A stretch of 64,000 nt of DNA. Origin: Chromobacterium alkanivorans (lineage in GTDB: Bacteria > Pseudomonadota > Gammaproteobacteria > Burkholderiales > Chromobacteriaceae). Location of the stretch: NCBI RefSeq assembly GCF_016937655.1, contig NZ_JAFHKL010000008.1, positions 214,951 through 278,950 of the forward strand, written 5' to 3'. Under the pieces are notes generated by a model. It did not search any database, was not told where the DNA came from, and worked only from the letters and a program-made list of their open reading frames with translations. The number at the start of each line of letters is the position of its first letter. Positions within the stretch are counted from its first letter, which is position 1. Position numbers and translations under genes: made by a program. Positions 49,563-61,280 of the stretch are shown here, in pieces.

Positions 49563-50702
49563 ATGCGCCGCCAATTGTTGCTGACCGCTGTGCTGTCCTC
49601 CTCGCTGCTGGCCGGCTGCGCCAGCTGGTTCGAAGGCAATACCCAGTTCAAGCCCACCCCGCTGGCCGCGATCAAGCCCTTGCAGGGGCTGGACGTCAAA
49701 TGGACGGCGGGCCAGGCCGCGCCGGCCGCCGGCTTCCTGCCGGTCTACGTCAACGGCCTGGTGGTGAGCGCCGACGCCGACGGCCATGTGCGCAGCATCG
49801 ACGCCCTCAGCGGCCGCGTCAGCGCGGACGTGGATCTGAAGCGCAAGCTCAGCGCCGGCGTGGCCGTGGCCGGCGACATGGTGCTGGTGGGCACTCAGGA
49901 CGCCAAGCTGCTGGCGGTGGAGCGCGCCAGCGGCAAAGTGCTGTGGCAGCAACCGCTGACCAGCCTGATGCTGGAGGCGCCGCAAGTGGCCGGCGACATG
50001 GTGCTGGTGCGCACCAACGACGCGCGCCTGACCGGCTTCTCCCTGACCGACGGCGGCAAGCAGCTGTGGTCCAGCGGCAATGTGTTGCCGCAGCTGACCG
50101 TGCGCAACAACGGCTCGATGCAGGCGGTGGGCAAGGAAGCGGTGATGGTGGGGCAGGCCGGCGGCCGCCTGGACATCGTCAACCCGCAAACCGGCAACGC
50201 CTTGTGGCAGGGCGCGGTGGCCAACCCGCGCGGCGCCACCGAACTGGAACGGATGACCGACGTGACGTCGCGGCCGGTGTTCGACGCCGGCCAGGTGTGC
50301 GCGGTGGCCTATCAGGGACGGGCGGCCTGCTTCGAGGCGCGTTCCGGCAATCTGTTGTGGGCGCGTGAAATCTCGTCCAGCCGCGGCCTCGCCGTGGATG
50401 GCCGCAATGTCTACGTGACCGCGGAAGACGGCTCGGTGTGGGCGTTCGACCGCGGCACCGGCCGCAATATCTGGAAAACCGACGACCTGAAATATCGGGA
50501 CGTCACCGGCCCCGCGCTGCTGGGCCGCTTCGTGCTGGTTGGCGATGGCGAAGGTTACGCCCATCTGCTATCCAATGAGAGCGGCAGCATCGTGGGCCGA
50601 GTCAAGGTCGGGTCCGCCCTGGCCAATCAACCGGTGTCGCTGGGTTCGTCCGCCTTGATGCAAGGCAAGGACGGCCGCCTGGCGATGCTGACTTTGGGAT
50701 AA
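49563..50702 (+). CDS. bamB: Outer-membrane assembly lipoprotein BamB
   Basis: The 379-residue protein has a lipoprotein signal (lipobox LLAGC, Cys about 19) and an eight-bladed PQQ-type beta-propeller with repeated G-x-L/V-W signatures. It is part of the BAM complex that inserts beta-barrels into the outer membrane. The ATG at 49563 has GGGAGG upstream. The neighbours yfgM and der are as in most gammaproteobacteria and betaproteobacteria. Confidence 0.94.
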   Translation: MRRQLLLTAVLSSSLLAGCASWFEGNTQFKPTPLAAIKPLQGLDVKWTAGQAAPAAGFLPVYVNGLVVSADADGHVRSIDALSGRVSADVDLKRKLSAGVAVAGDMVLVGTQDAKLLAVERASGKVLWQQPLTSLMLEAPQVAGDMVLVRTNDARLTGFSLTDGGKQLWSSGNVLPQLTVRNNGSMQAVGKEAVMVGQAGGRLDIVNPQTGNALWQGAVANPRGATELERMTDVTSRPVFDAGQVCAVAYQGRAACFEARSGNLLWAREISSSRGLAVDGRNVYVTAEDGSVWAFDRGTGRNIWKTDDLKYRDVTGPALLGRFVLVGDGEGYAHLLSNESGSIVGRVKVGSALANQPVSLGSSALMQGKDGRLAMLTLG

Positions 50703-50715
50703 TAAAGCAGTATTC

Positions 50716-52143
50716 ATGAAACCTACCGTAGCTCTGGTCGGCCGCCCCAATGTGGGCAAGTCGACCTTATTCAACCGGCTGACCCGCAGCCGCGACGCCC
50801 TGGTCGCCGACCAGCCCGGCCTGACGCGCGATCGCCACTATGGCCATGGCCGCGTGGGCGAAAAGCCGTATCTGGTCGTGGACACCGGCGGCTTCGAGCC
50901 GGTGGTGGACGAAGGCATTCTGTTCGAAATGGCCAAGCAGACGCTGCAGGCCGTGGACGAGGCCGATGCCGTGGTGTTCCTGGTGGACGGCCGCAACGGC
51001 CTGACGCCGCAAGACAAAATCATCGCCAACCGCCTGCGCCAGCTGCAGCGTCCGGTCTTCCTCGCCGTCAACAAGGCCGAGGGCATGCGCCACGCCATCG
51101 CCGGCGCCGAGTTCCATGAACTCGCGCTGGGCGAGCCGCTGGTGATTTCCGCCGCCCACGGCGACGGCGTGCGCGAATTGATGGAACTGGTGCTGGCGGA
51201 CTTCCCGGAGGAAGTCGAGGAAGAAGCCTCGCGCCATCCCAAGTTCGCGGTGATCGGCCGGCCCAACGTCGGCAAGTCCACCCTGGTGAACGCCATTCTG
51301 GGCGAGGAGCGCGTGATCGCCTTCGACCAGGCCGGCACTACTCGCGACAGCATATATATTGATTTTGAGCGAGATGGCCATACCTACACCATCATCGACA
51401 CCGCGGGCGTGCGTCGCCGGGCCAAGGTCAGCGAGATGCTTGAGAAATTCTCGGTGATCAAGACCATGAAGGCGATCGAAGACGCCAACGTGGCGGTGCT
51501 GGTGCTGGACGCTCAACTGGACATTTCCGAGCAGGACGCCACCATCGCCGGTTTCGCGCTGGAAGCGGGTCGGGCGCTGGTGGTGGCGGTGAACAAATGG
51601 GACAACCTGGACGGGGAGCAAAAGGAAACGGTGCGCCGCGAGATCGCGCGCAAACTGAACTTCCTGGATTTTGCAAAGTTCCATTACATCTCCGCCATTG
51701 AAGGCCGCGGCGTGGCAGACTTGTTCAAGTCCATCGACGAGGCGTACAAGGCGGCGATGGCCAAGCTGGCCACGCCCAAGCTGACCCGGGTGCTGCAAGT
51801 GGCGCTGGAACGCCAGCAGCCGCCGCGCTCCGGCCTGATCCGCCCGAAAATGCGCTACGCGCACCAGGGGGGGCAGAACCCGCCCATCATCGTGGTGCAC
51901 GGCAATGCCTTGGACGCGGTGCCGAACAGTTATACCCGCTATCTGGAACATACTTTCCGGAAAGTGTTCAAGCTGCAGGGCACGCCGCTGCGCGTGCAGT
52001 ACAAATCTTCGGACAATCCGTTCGACACCGACGACGGCAAGGAGAAGTCCCGAGCCAAGCCCAAGCCGATGTCCAAGATGCGCGGACGCGAAAAAGAAGT
52101 GCGTTACGGCAAGAACGGCAAGGGCAGCAGCAGTAAAAAATAG
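50716..52143 (+). CDS. der: Ribosome-biogenesis GTPase Der (EngA)
   Basis: The 475-residue protein has two tandem GTPase domains: G1 motifs GRPNVGKST at about residues 8 and 185, with matching NKAEG and NKWDN guanine motifs. A KH-like domain and a basic, Ser/Lys-rich tail follow. It acts in 50S subunit maturation. A gene of average length with no oddities. Confidence 0.97.
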   Translation: MKPTVALVGRPNVGKSTLFNRLTRSRDALVADQPGLTRDRHYGHGRVGEKPYLVVDTGGFEPVVDEGILFEMAKQTLQAVDEADAVVFLVDGRNGLTPQDKIIANRLRQLQRPVFLAVNKAEGMRHAIAGAEFHELALGEPLVISAAHGDGVRELMELVLADFPEEVEEEASRHPKFAVIGRPNVGKSTLVNAILGEERVIAFDQAGTTRDSIYIDFERDGHTYTIIDTAGVRRRAKVSEMLEKFSVIKTMKAIEDANVAVLVLDAQLDISEQDATIAGFALEAGRALVVAVNKWDNLDGEQKETVRREIARKLNFLDFAKFHYISAIEGRGVADLFKSIDEAYKAAMAKLATPKLTRVLQVALERQQPPRSGLIRPKMRYAHQGGQNPPIIVVHGNALDAVPNSYTRYLEHTFRKVFKLQGTPLRVQYKSSDNPFDTDDGKEKSRAKPKPMSKMRGREKEVRYGKNGKGSSSKK

Positions 52144-52232
52144 TACGCCGGGATGTTTTCTGCTAATAATAAGCAGACAACCGGGCTGTAAGGTTCAGTT
52201 AATACAACAATCAACGATTCGGAGAATAACGA

Positions 52233-52490
52233 ATGAGCTCTAAAGGGCAAATGTTACAAGACCCGTTCCTGAACATCCTGCGTAAGGAACATGTGCCGGT
52301 GTCCATCTACCTGGTGAACGGCATTAAACTTCAGGGTCAGGTAGAATCCTTTGACCAGTACGTGGTGCTGTTGAAAAACACGGTGACCCAAATGGTGTAC
52401 AAACACGCCATTTCCACCGTAGTGCCCGCCCGTCCGGTTAATCTTCCCCATGAACACCCGGTGCAAAAACAGGAGCAGCAAGACGCCTAA
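52233..52490 (+). CDS. hfq: RNA chaperone Hfq
   Basis: The 85-residue protein forms the Sm-like hexamer that pairs small RNAs with mRNAs. The start ([30 protein letters not shown] without break) and [12 protein letters not shown], the RNA-binding YKH motif, are textbook. The C-terminal tail is short. The ATG has GGAG 8 bases upstream. A 90-base gap to der may contain its own promoter. Confidence 0.97.
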   Translation: MSSKGQMLQDPFLNILRKEHVPVSIYLVNGIKLQGQVESFDQYVVLLKNTVTQMVYKHAISTVVPARPVNLPHEHPVQKQEQQDA

Positions 52491-52587
52491 AGCGTTGCTG
52501 TGCTTGTGACCGGGCCGATGGGCCGCGCCGATCCGGCGCGGCTTGTCGGCCTTTTGTCTTTTGCGCCCCAACTATGGTTTCCGAATA

Positions 52588-53718
52588 GTGTTTGATCGTC
52601 CCGACTTAGGCGACCAGGCGGTTCTGGTCTGCCTGGATTTTGGAGATGCCGATTACCAGGAAAACATCGCCGAGTGCGCCGAGCTGGTCAGGAGCGCCGG
52701 CGTGGAGGTGATGGGCGTGGTGCAGGGCAAGCGGCAGCGCCCGGACGCCGCGCTGTTCGCGGGCAAGGGCAAGGTCGAGGAAATCGGCCTGCTGGTGCGC
52801 GCCACCGATGCCAATGTAGTGATATTCAACCACGCCTTGGCGCCTGGCCAAGAGCGCAATCTGGAGCGGGCGCTGCAGTGTCGAGTCATCGACCGCAACA
52901 GCCTGATCCTGGACATCTTCGCCCAGCGCGCGCGCAGCCACGAGGGCAAGCTGCAAGTCGAACTGGCTCAACTGTCGCATATGTCCACCCGCCTGGTGCG
53001 CGGCTGGACCCACTTGGAGCGGCAGAAGGGCGGCATCGGCCTGCGCGGCCCCGGCGAAACCCAGCTAGAAACCGACCGCCGTCTGCTCGGCATCCGCGTC
53101 AAGGCGCTGAAAGAGCGGCTGGCCCAGGTGCAAAAGCAACGCAACACCCAGCGCAAGGGGCGCGGCCGCGCCGGCATCGCCTCGGTGTCCATCGTCGGCT
53201 ACACCAACGCCGGCAAGTCCACCTTGTTCAACGCCTTGACCAAGGCGCGCATCTACGCGGCGGACCAATTGTTCGCCACGCTGGACACCACCAGCCGCAA
53301 GCTGTTCCTCAATCACCAGACATCCATCGTGATTTCCGATACTGTGGGCTTTATCCGCGATCTGCCGCACACCCTGGTGGCCGCGTTTCGCGCTACCCTG
53401 GAGGAAACCGTGCGCGCGGATCTCCTGCTGCATGTGGTGGATTGCTCCAGCGATATGCGCGATGTGCAGATCGAGGAGGTCAACAAGGTGTTGGCCGAGA
53501 TCGGCGCGGACGGCATTCCGCAATTGCTGGTCTGGAACAAATGCGATCTGCGCGAGATGGAGCCGGAGATCGAGCGCGACGCGGCGGGCCGTCCGGTTTC
53601 GGTGCGGGTTTCAGCCCTGACCGGAGCCGGCCTGGAACTCTTGCGCGCGGCGGTTGCCGAATGCGTGCATCCTTCCCAAAACAACCATAAAGACTATTAC
53701 GAGCATGTCGCAGAATGA
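52588..53718 (+). CDS. hflX: Ribosome-associated GTPase HflX
   Basis: The 376-residue protein has the HflX N-terminal domain (NALAPGQERNLE-type segment, here NHALAPGQERNLE), the glycine-rich GGIGLRGPGETQLE linker and the GTPase domain (G1 GYTNAGKST, G3 DTVGF, G4 NKCD). It rescues stalled ribosomes under heat stress. I chose the GTG at 52588 (FDRPDLG start) over a TTG upstream because family members begin with this segment. It lies directly after hfq, and its 3' end overlaps hflK by 14 bases. Confidence 0.92.
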   Translation: MFDRPDLGDQAVLVCLDFGDADYQENIAECAELVRSAGVEVMGVVQGKRQRPDAALFAGKGKVEEIGLLVRATDANVVIFNHALAPGQERNLERALQCRVIDRNSLILDIFAQRARSHEGKLQVELAQLSHMSTRLVRGWTHLERQKGGIGLRGPGETQLETDRRLLGIRVKALKERLAQVQKQRNTQRKGRGRAGIASVSIVGYTNAGKSTLFNALTKARIYAADQLFATLDTTSRKLFLNHQTSIVISDTVGFIRDLPHTLVAAFRATLEETVRADLLLHVVDCSSDMRDVQIEEVNKVLAEIGADGIPQLLVWNKCDLREMEPEIERDAAGRPVSVRVSALTGAGLELLRAAVAECVHPSQNNHKDYYEHVAE

Positions 53719-54919
53719 CCCTAACCGAGGCCGCCGAGGCAATGAAGGGCCGCCGGACCTCGATGAAGTGTTCCGCAACCTAAATCAGAAGCTGTCGCGG
53801 CTGCTGGGCGCCAAAGGCAGCGGCGCCGGCGGCAGTCCCGCGTCCGGCGTCAAACCGCCGTTCAAGGGCGGCGCCATCGCCGTGGTCGGCGTATTGGCCG
53901 CGCTGTGGCTGGCCAGCGGTTTCTACGTGGTGGACGCGCGCGAGCAAGGCGTGGTGCTGCGCCTGGGCAGCTTCAACCGAGTGACCGAGCCGGGCCTGCA
54001 ATGGCACGCGCCGTTCCCGATTGAGAAGGTGGAAATCGTCAACCTGACCGAAGTGCGCAGCGTGGAGGTGGGCTACCGCAACACCGCCCAAACGCGGGTG
54101 GCGGAAGAGTCGCTGATGCTGACTTCGGACCAGAACATCATCGACGTCCAGCTGTCGGTGCAATACGACATCAAGGACGCGCGCGCCTTCCTGTTCAACA
54201 ACGCCTCGCGCGAGCGCGACGCCAAGGACATCGTCAAGCAGGCGACCGAAACCGCGATCCGCGAAGTAGTGGGCCGCAACAAGGTCGATTTCGTGCTGAA
54301 CGAAGGGCGGACCCAGATCGCGGTCGAAACCCAGAAACTGATCCAGGAAGTGCTGGATCGTTATTCGCTGGGCGTGCGCATCGCCAAGGTCAACATCAAC
54401 GCGGTACAGCCGCCCGAGCAGGTGCTGGCGGCGTTCGACGACGCGGTGAAGGCCGGCCAGGACAAGGACAAGTTGCGCAACGAGGGCCTGGCCTACGCCA
54501 ACGAGGTGCTGCCCAAGGCCCAGGGCCTGGCCGCGCGTCTGCAGCAGGAGGCCGAAGCCTACGAGCAGAAAGTCGTCTCCCGCGCGGAGGGCGACGCGTC
54601 GCGCTTCAAGCAAGTGTTGTCTGAATACAACAAAGCGCCCAAGGTGATGCGCGATCGCCTGTATCTGGACATGATGCAGCAGATCATGAGCAGCACCACC
54701 AAGGTGGTGGTGGACCAGAAGGGCGGCAACAACCTGCTGTACCTGCCCTTGGACAAGCTGATCCAGCAGAGCAGCCCAGGCGCCTCCGGCGCGGCGGCGC
54801 CCGCCGCCAGCGCGGCGCCGCAGCCGGCGGAACAGACGCCGCCGGCCGCTCAGGCCGGCAATGCCAAAGGGGGGCGGGACGTGACCCGCGGGCGTGATTT
54901 TTTTGGGGCGGAGCGATAA
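53705..54919 (+). CDS. hflK: HflK, SPFH membrane protein partner of FtsH
   Basis: The 404-residue protein has a basic, Gly-rich cytosolic start, one membrane helix (AIAVVGVLAALWLASGFYVV, about 58-77), an SPFH/band-7 domain (QGVVLRLGSFNRVTEPGLQW) and a coiled region, then an Ala/Pro-rich tail. With HflC it forms a large periplasmic cage around the FtsH protease. It overlaps hflX and is 3 bases before hflC. Confidence 0.95.
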   Translation: MSQNDPNRGRRGNEGPPDLDEVFRNLNQKLSRLLGAKGSGAGGSPASGVKPPFKGGAIAVVGVLAALWLASGFYVVDAREQGVVLRLGSFNRVTEPGLQWHAPFPIEKVEIVNLTEVRSVEVGYRNTAQTRVAEESLMLTSDQNIIDVQLSVQYDIKDARAFLFNNASRERDAKDIVKQATETAIREVVGRNKVDFVLNEGRTQIAVETQKLIQEVLDRYSLGVRIAKVNINAVQPPEQVLAAFDDAVKAGQDKDKLRNEGLAYANEVLPKAQGLAARLQQEAEAYEQKVVSRAEGDASRFKQVLSEYNKAPKVMRDRLYLDMMQQIMSSTTKVVVDQKGGNNLLYLPLDKLIQQSSPGASGAAAPAASAAPQPAEQTPPAAQAGNAKGGRDVTRGRDFFGAER

Positions 54920-54922
54920 GCA

Positions 54923-55804
54923 ATGGATAGACTGATTCCGACTGTAGTTGCCATAGCCGGTGTGCTATTTGTTGCCAGCCTGTCGCTGTTCACCGTGGAT
55001 CAGCGCCAATACGCGCTGGTTTTCCAGTTTGGCGAAGTGGTGCGCATCATCAAGGAGCCGGGTATCCAGTTCAAGGTGCCGCTGCTGCAAAACGTGCGTT
55101 ATTTCGACCGCCGCGTGCAGACCATCGATGCGGAAGCGCCGGAATTGTTCAACACCCGCGAGAAAAAGAACGTGCTGGTGGACAGTTTCGTCAAATGGCG
55201 GGTGGTGGACGTTGAGCAGTTCTACAAGAGCGTGGGCTCCGAAGCCGCCGCTGTGGCGCGATTGAAACAGACCATCAACGACGGCCTGCGAGCGGAATTC
55301 GGCCAAAAAATGGTTGCCGACGTCATTTCCGGCAAGCGCGACCAGGTGATGGACACGGTTCGCAAGCGCGCGGACGCGGATGCGCGTAAAATAGGCGTAC
55401 AAATTCTCGACGTGCGCTTAAAACGAGTCGATTTTCCGGATAAAATAAGCAGTTCGGTCTTCGATCGCATGCAGTCCGAGCGCCGCACCGTCGCCAGCCA
55501 GTTGCGCAGCGAGGGCGCCGCGGACGCCGAGCGCATCCGCGCCGAGGCGGACAAGCAGCGCGAAGTGGTGCTGGCCGAAGCGTATCGCCAGGCTCAGGAC
55601 TTGAAGGGCAAGGGCGACGCCAAGGCGGCGGCGATCTATGCCGAGGCTTACGGCAAGAACCCGGACTTCTACGCCTTCTGGCGCAGCATGGACGCGTACA
55701 AGGAGTCGTTCAAGAACAAGAGCGACGTCTTGGTGCTGGAACCGAGCAGCGAGTTCTTCAAGTACTTCAAGAACCCGCAGTCCGGAGCGGCCAAGGCCAA
55801 GTAA
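54923..55804 (+). CDS. hflC: HflC, SPFH membrane protein partner of FtsH
   Basis: The 293-residue protein has a single N-terminal membrane helix (VVAIAGVLFVASLSLFTV), then the SPFH domain starting at RQYALVFQFGEVVRIIKEPG, and a long helical ARAxADAERIRAEAD-type segment. It pairs with HflK. A clear terminator lies about 85 bases downstream, so the hflX-hflK-hflC unit ends here. Confidence 0.95.
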   Translation: MDRLIPTVVAIAGVLFVASLSLFTVDQRQYALVFQFGEVVRIIKEPGIQFKVPLLQNVRYFDRRVQTIDAEAPELFNTREKKNVLVDSFVKWRVVDVEQFYKSVGSEAAAVARLKQTINDGLRAEFGQKMVADVISGKRDQVMDTVRKRADADARKIGVQILDVRLKRVDFPDKISSSVFDRMQSERRTVASQLRSEGAADAERIRAEADKQREVVLAEAYRQAQDLKGKGDAKAAAIYAEAYGKNPDFYAFWRSMDAYKESFKNKSDVLVLEPSSEFFKYFKNPQSGAAKAK

Positions 55805-55888
55805 GCGGCCAAGGCGGGCGGTTTGCGCCGCGCAAAACAATCGAGTATGGAACACTGGCCGGGGCGACCTGGCCAGTTTGCTGATAAC

Positions 55889-55914
55889 AAGGCGGGACGC
55901 TTCCCGCCTTTTAT
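55889..55914 (+). terminator. Terminator after hflC
   Basis: AAGGCGGGA with the complement TCCCGCCTT and a T-rich tail. It lies 17 bases before the hisZ start. Confidence 0.8.
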
Positions 55915-55930
55915 TCTGTTGAAAAGAATC

Positions 55931-57082
55931 ATGCGTAATTGGCTGTTACCGGAATACATCGCGGATATTCTGCCCGCCACCGCGCGCCAGGTGGAGTCCG
56001 CCAAGGCGGCGATGCTGGAAGGCTTTCGCGTGGCGGGCTACGAGTTGGTGCTGCCGCCGCTGATCGAATACATCGATTCGCTGATCGGCGAGGAAGATGC
56101 TTCGCTCGAGCTCAAGACCTTCAAGCTGGACGATCAGTTGTCCGGCCGGCAGATGGGCTTGCGCGCGGACATCACGCCGCAGGTGTCGCGCATCGACGCG
56201 CACCTGCTGGGCGAGCGCACCGGCGTGACCCGGCTGTGTTACGCCGGCAGCGTGGTGCATACCCGGCCGGACGGCCTGGCCGGCTCTCGCGAGCCGCTGC
56301 AGGTGGGGGCGGAGCTGTACGGCTACGCCGGCATCGAGGCCGACCTGGAAATCATCGAATTGATGCTGGGCACCTTGGAGCGCGCCGGCGTGTCCGGCCT
56401 GCGGCTGGACTTCGGCCATATGGCGATTTACCGCGGCATCGCCGCCGCCGCCGGTTTGTCGGCGGAAACCAGCCGGGCGCTGTTCGCCAAGCTGCAGAGC
56501 AAGGACGTGGCCAGCATTCGCGAATTGGTCAGCGATGTCGCCGAGCCGTATCGCAGCGCCTTCCTGGCCTTGCCGGAGCTGTACGGTCCTATCGAAGAGC
56601 TGGACCGGGCGCGTTCGCGTCTGCCGTCCTTGCCCGAGGTGGAGCTTGGCCTGATGCAGCTGTCCGCGGTGGCCAAGGCCTTGGAGGGCCGGGTGGCCTT
56701 GAGTTTCGACCTGACCGAATTGCGCGGCACCCAGTATCACAATGGCTTGCTGTTCGCGGCCTATGCTGAGGGCTGGGCCGAGGAACTGGCGCGCGGCGGA
56801 CGTTACGACAATGTCGGCCGCCGTTTTGGCCGCGCCCGTCCGGCCACCGGCTTCAGCCTGGATTTGCGCGATCTGATCCGCATCCTGCCGGAGCAAGGCT
56901 CGGTCCGGGGCATCCGCCTGGCCGCCAAGCACTGGCCGCAGGCGCGGGCTGAAGTGGCCCGCCTGCGCGCGGCGGGCGAAATGGTGGTGATTGATTATCT
57001 GGGCGAGTCCGCCCAGGCCTTGAATTGCGATCGCGAGCTGACTCAGGACGGCTCGGATTGGCATGTGGTTTCATTTAACTGA
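55931..57082 (+). CDS. hisZ: ATP phosphoribosyltransferase regulatory subunit HisZ
   Basis: The 383-residue protein looks like a histidyl-tRNA synthetase that has lost the tRNA-binding half. It keeps class II fold segments (for example RADITPQVSRID) but has diverged catalytic motifs. HisZ serves as the regulatory subunit of short-form HisG, at the first step of histidine synthesis. I chose the ATG at 55931 (MRNWLLPEYI) since the upstream extension crosses the terminator. The hflC-hisZ-purA order is common in betaproteobacteria. Confidence 0.93.
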   Translation: MRNWLLPEYIADILPATARQVESAKAAMLEGFRVAGYELVLPPLIEYIDSLIGEEDASLELKTFKLDDQLSGRQMGLRADITPQVSRIDAHLLGERTGVTRLCYAGSVVHTRPDGLAGSREPLQVGAELYGYAGIEADLEIIELMLGTLERAGVSGLRLDFGHMAIYRGIAAAAGLSAETSRALFAKLQSKDVASIRELVSDVAEPYRSAFLALPELYGPIEELDRARSRLPSLPEVELGLMQLSAVAKALEGRVALSFDLTELRGTQYHNGLLFAAYAEGWAEELARGGRYDNVGRRFGRARPATGFSLDLRDLIRILPEQGSVRGIRLAAKHWPQARAEVARLRAAGEMVVIDYLGESAQALNCDRELTQDGSDWHVVSFN

Positions 57083-57095
57083 TTTTTGAATCTGA

Positions 57096-58412
<1,317 letters not shown>

Positions 58413-58433
58413 GTCCGATTCGACCCTTAGTCG

Positions 58434-58461
58434 GAAACCCGCCTGCCAGGCGGGTTTTTTC
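58434..58461 (+). terminator. Terminator after purA
   Basis: AAACCCGCCTG pairs with CAGGCGGGTTT, followed by a run of Ts. Confidence 0.9.
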
Positions 58462-58513
58462 ATGTCCGCGGCCGGCGTAGACTGCCTGGGTCTGGTTTTC
58501 GAAAGCGAAACAA

Positions 58514-59563
58514 ATGCAGCCATTGAATGTCGCCTTGGTGGGTTACGGCTATGCCGGCAAGACTTTTCACGCGCCCTTGATCGCCGCGACGCCCGAGTTG
58601 AGGTTGGCCGCCGTCGTCAGCAGCCGTCCGGACGCAGTACGGGCCGATTGGCCGCAAGCATCGGTGCTGGCCGGTCTGGAGCAGGCTTTGGCCGATCCGG
58701 CGATCGATATGGTCGTCATCGCCAGCCCCAACTCGCTGCATTATCCGCAGGCGCGCGCGAGCTTGCTCGCCGGCAAGCACGTGGTGGTGGACAAGCCGTT
58801 CACGGTGACGCAGGCGGAGGCGCGGGAGCTGTGCCGGATGGCGGAGCGGCCGGGCAGTCCGCTGCTGTCTGTGTTCCATAACCGGCGCTGGGATGCGGAC
58901 TTTCTGGCGCTTAAAGACTTGCTGGGCAGCGGCGAGCTGGGGGCGCTCAGCCACTTCGAGTCTCATTTCGATCGCTATCGGCCGCAAGTGCGCGCGCGTT
59001 GGCGCGAGCTGGATCAGCCGGGCGCCGGGCTGTGGTACGACCTGGGGCCGCATCTGATCGATCAGGCCTTGCAGTTGTTGGGTTGGCCGCAGACGATTTA
59101 TGCGAGTTTGTCCAAGCAGAGGGTCGGCGCGCAGGCTGCGGATTACTTTCACGTGCAGTTGGCTTATGAGGGGCATCAGGCGGTATTGCACGCCTCCTGC
59201 CTGGTCAGCGGCGGCGCTCCGCGCTTTAGTCTGCACGGCTCGCTCGCCAGTTACGTCAAGTTCGGCCTGGATGGTCAGGAAGACTATTTGAAGCGCGGCG
59301 GTCGCCCCGGCGAAGAGGGCTGGGGTGTGGACCTTGCGCCGGGCATTTTGTACCGTCAGCGGGACGACGAGGAGCTCCGCGAATCCCGGCCGGCGCCCTT
59401 GGGAGACTATCGCGAATACTATCGCGCGGCGGCGCGCGCCGCGCGAGGCTTGGGAGCCAATCCAGTGACGGCGCGGGAGGCGTGGCGGGTGATGGCCTTG
59501 CTGGAGCAGGGGGAGAGGAGCGCCCGGGAAGGCCGGCGTCTGTTCTGCCTCCCGCTTGCTTGA
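58514..59563 (+). CDS. Gfo/Idh/MocA-family NAD(P)-dependent oxidoreductase
   Basis: The 349-residue protein has an N-terminal Rossmann fold (GYGYAGKTFHAPLI at residues 10-23), the conserved DKPF motif (usual EKP, lysine near 96) and a GPHLID motif with the probable catalytic His-Asp. It resembles E. coli YdgJ. Substrates of this family are sugars or polyols; the true one is unknown. It stands alone between the purA terminator and an MFS gene. Confidence 0.87.
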   Translation: MQPLNVALVGYGYAGKTFHAPLIAATPELRLAAVVSSRPDAVRADWPQASVLAGLEQALADPAIDMVVIASPNSLHYPQARASLLAGKHVVVDKPFTVTQAEARELCRMAERPGSPLLSVFHNRRWDADFLALKDLLGSGELGALSHFESHFDRYRPQVRARWRELDQPGAGLWYDLGPHLIDQALQLLGWPQTIYASLSKQRVGAQAADYFHVQLAYEGHQAVLHASCLVSGGAPRFSLHGSLASYVKFGLDGQEDYLKRGGRPGEEGWGVDLAPGILYRQRDDEELRESRPAPLGDYREYYRAAARAARGLGANPVTAREAWRVMALLEQGERSAREGRRLFCLPLA

Positions 59564-59681
59564 GTGCGACCGGGGGCGCGCGTCTCGCTTTACGTTTCGA
59601 CATCATTTGCGACGCCGGTCCCGTCGTTCTTGCGGCGGCGGGTGCTACACTGGCGTTTCCGCCTCCTGAAGTTTGATCGTC

Positions 59682-61073
59682 ATGCAGCTCAAGCTCGCCG
59701 CCGGTATGGTGACCCCGTTGATCGTGGCCACCGCCTTGTTCATGGAGAACATGGACGCCACCGTGATATCCACCTCCTTGCCGGCCATCGCGCGCGACCT
59801 GTTGGTGGATCCGATCGGCTTGAAATTGGCGTTGACGTCCTATTTGGTCAGCCTGGCCGTGTTTATCCCCATCAGCGGCTGGATGGCGGACCGTTTCGGT
59901 TCGCGGCGTATTTTCCGTGCCGCCATCGCCGTCTTCGTATTGGGTTCCGTGTTGTGCGCGCTCAGCAATACGCTAGGCGGTTTCGTGCTGGCGCGTTTTG
60001 TGCAGGGCATTGGCGGCGCGATGATGGTGCCGGTGGGGCGTTTGGTGATTTTGCGCACCACCGCGAAAGCGGACCTGGTGCGGGCGCTCAGCTATCTGAC
60101 GGTTCCCGCCTTGCTGGGGCCGGTCATTGGACCGCCCTTGGGCGGTTTCATCAGCACCTATCTGCATTGGCGCTGGATATTCTTGATCAATATCCCGATC
60201 GGCGTGTTGGGTTGGGTGCTGGCCAGGCGCCACATCGAAGACTTGAAGGATGAGGAGCTGCCGCCGCTGGACTGGCTGGGCTTTGCCCTGAGCGGCGTCG
60301 GCCTGTCCTTGTTGATGCTGGGCCTGGCTTCCGAGGGCAAGCATTTGATCTCGGCGCAATGGTCCGTCCTGCTGGCCGTGGTGGGCGCCGGCTTGTTGTG
60401 GCTTTACCTGCTGCATTACCGCCGCGCGGCGCATCCCTTGCTGGACTTGTCCTTGCTGCGCTTGCCCACCTTTCATGCCGGCGTGGTGGGGGGCTTCATG
60501 TTCCGCGTCGGCATCGGCTCCACGCCTTTTTTGCTGCCGCTGATGCTGCAGCTGGGATTGGGGCTCAATCCTTTTGTCTCGGGCTTGCTGACGTGTTCTA
60601 CCGCGGTGGGCGCCATTTTCATGAAGACGCTGGTGATGCGCATACTGCGACGCTATGGTTTCCGCCGGGTATTGATGGCTAATAGCGTGCTTGCAGGGAT
60701 TTCCATTGCCGCGTACGCCTTGTTCTACGAAGCACCGAGCTATGTCTGGATGTTGCTAGTCTTTGTGTTGGGCGGCTGCCTCCGCTCCTTGCAGTTCACC
60801 AGTCTGAACGCGATCTCTTTTGCCGAGGTCGAGCCGGCCGGCATGAGTCACGCCACCAGCCTTTCCGGCGTGGCGCAGCAGCTGGCTGCGGGGTTGGGGG
60901 TGACGGTGGGGGCTTTCGTCGTGCAGGGGGTGGGCCTGTTGCATGGACACGCGCATTTGACCGTGGTCGACTTTGCCTGGGCTTTCGCCATCATGGGCGT
61001 CTTGACCATGCTGTCCGGCCTGATGTTCGCCAGTTTGGACCCTCGCGCCGGCGATGAGTTGGCCTCGCGCTAA
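59682..61073 (+). CDS. MFS multidrug exporter, DHA2-type
   Basis: The 463-residue membrane protein has about fourteen hydrophobic helices. It carries the DHA2 signature: NMDATVISTSLPAIARDL in helix 1, the motif A segment GWMADRFGSRR and motif C-like GPVIGPPLGGFIS. It should export hydrophobic drugs by proton antiport. I chose the ATG at 59682; a TTG 9 bases upstream is less likely. It is over 32 kb from the dep genes, so a role in product export is only a guess. Confidence 0.87.
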   Translation: MQLKLAAGMVTPLIVATALFMENMDATVISTSLPAIARDLLVDPIGLKLALTSYLVSLAVFIPISGWMADRFGSRRIFRAAIAVFVLGSVLCALSNTLGGFVLARFVQGIGGAMMVPVGRLVILRTTAKADLVRALSYLTVPALLGPVIGPPLGGFISTYLHWRWIFLINIPIGVLGWVLARRHIEDLKDEELPPLDWLGFALSGVGLSLLMLGLASEGKHLISAQWSVLLAVVGAGLLWLYLLHYRRAAHPLLDLSLLRLPTFHAGVVGGFMFRVGIGSTPFLLPLMLQLGLGLNPFVSGLLTCSTAVGAIFMKTLVMRILRRYGFRRVLMANSVLAGISIAAYALFYEAPSYVWMLLVFVLGGCLRSLQFTSLNAISFAEVEPAGMSHATSLSGVAQQLAAGLGVTVGAFVVQGVGLLHGHAHLTVVDFAWAFAIMGVLTMLSGLMFASLDPRAGDELASR

Positions 61074-61093
61074 TGCGGGCGGGGGAGGAATGC

Positions 61094-61127
61094 AAAAACC
61101 CCGTTGATCATAAATCAACGGGGTTTT
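61094..61127. terminator. Bidirectional terminator between the MFS gene and the tRNA array
   Basis: AACCCCGTTGAT pairs with ATCAACGGGGTT, with A and T runs on both sides, so it can stop both the + strand MFS transcript and the - strand tRNA transcript. Confidence 0.85.
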
Positions 61128-61129
61128 AT

Positions 61130-61216
61130 TGGTGCCCAAGAGAAGACTCGAACTTCCACACCCTTGCGGGCGCTAGGACCTGAACCTAGTGCGTCTACCA
61201 ATTCCGCCACCTGGGC
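61130..61216 (-). tRNA. tRNA-Leu (CAG)
   Basis: On the minus strand the 87-base gene starts GCCCAGGTGG and ends with an encoded CCA. The anticodon arm CTAGG-TTCAGGT-CCTAG places CAG at positions 34-36. A long variable arm, as in all class II leucine tRNAs, is present. It is the last of three tandem copies in the transcript. Confidence 0.96.
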
Positions 61217-61280
61217 ATAAAACTTAAATTGTCTTACCGCTAGACTACGATATAAACACCATCGAAGCCGTTAAAACTGT

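Noticed and set aside
55823..55930. An upstream start for hisZ
   Set aside because: The extension would be translated through the hflC terminator hairpin and is not typical of HisZ; the ATG at 55931 gives the normal N-terminus.
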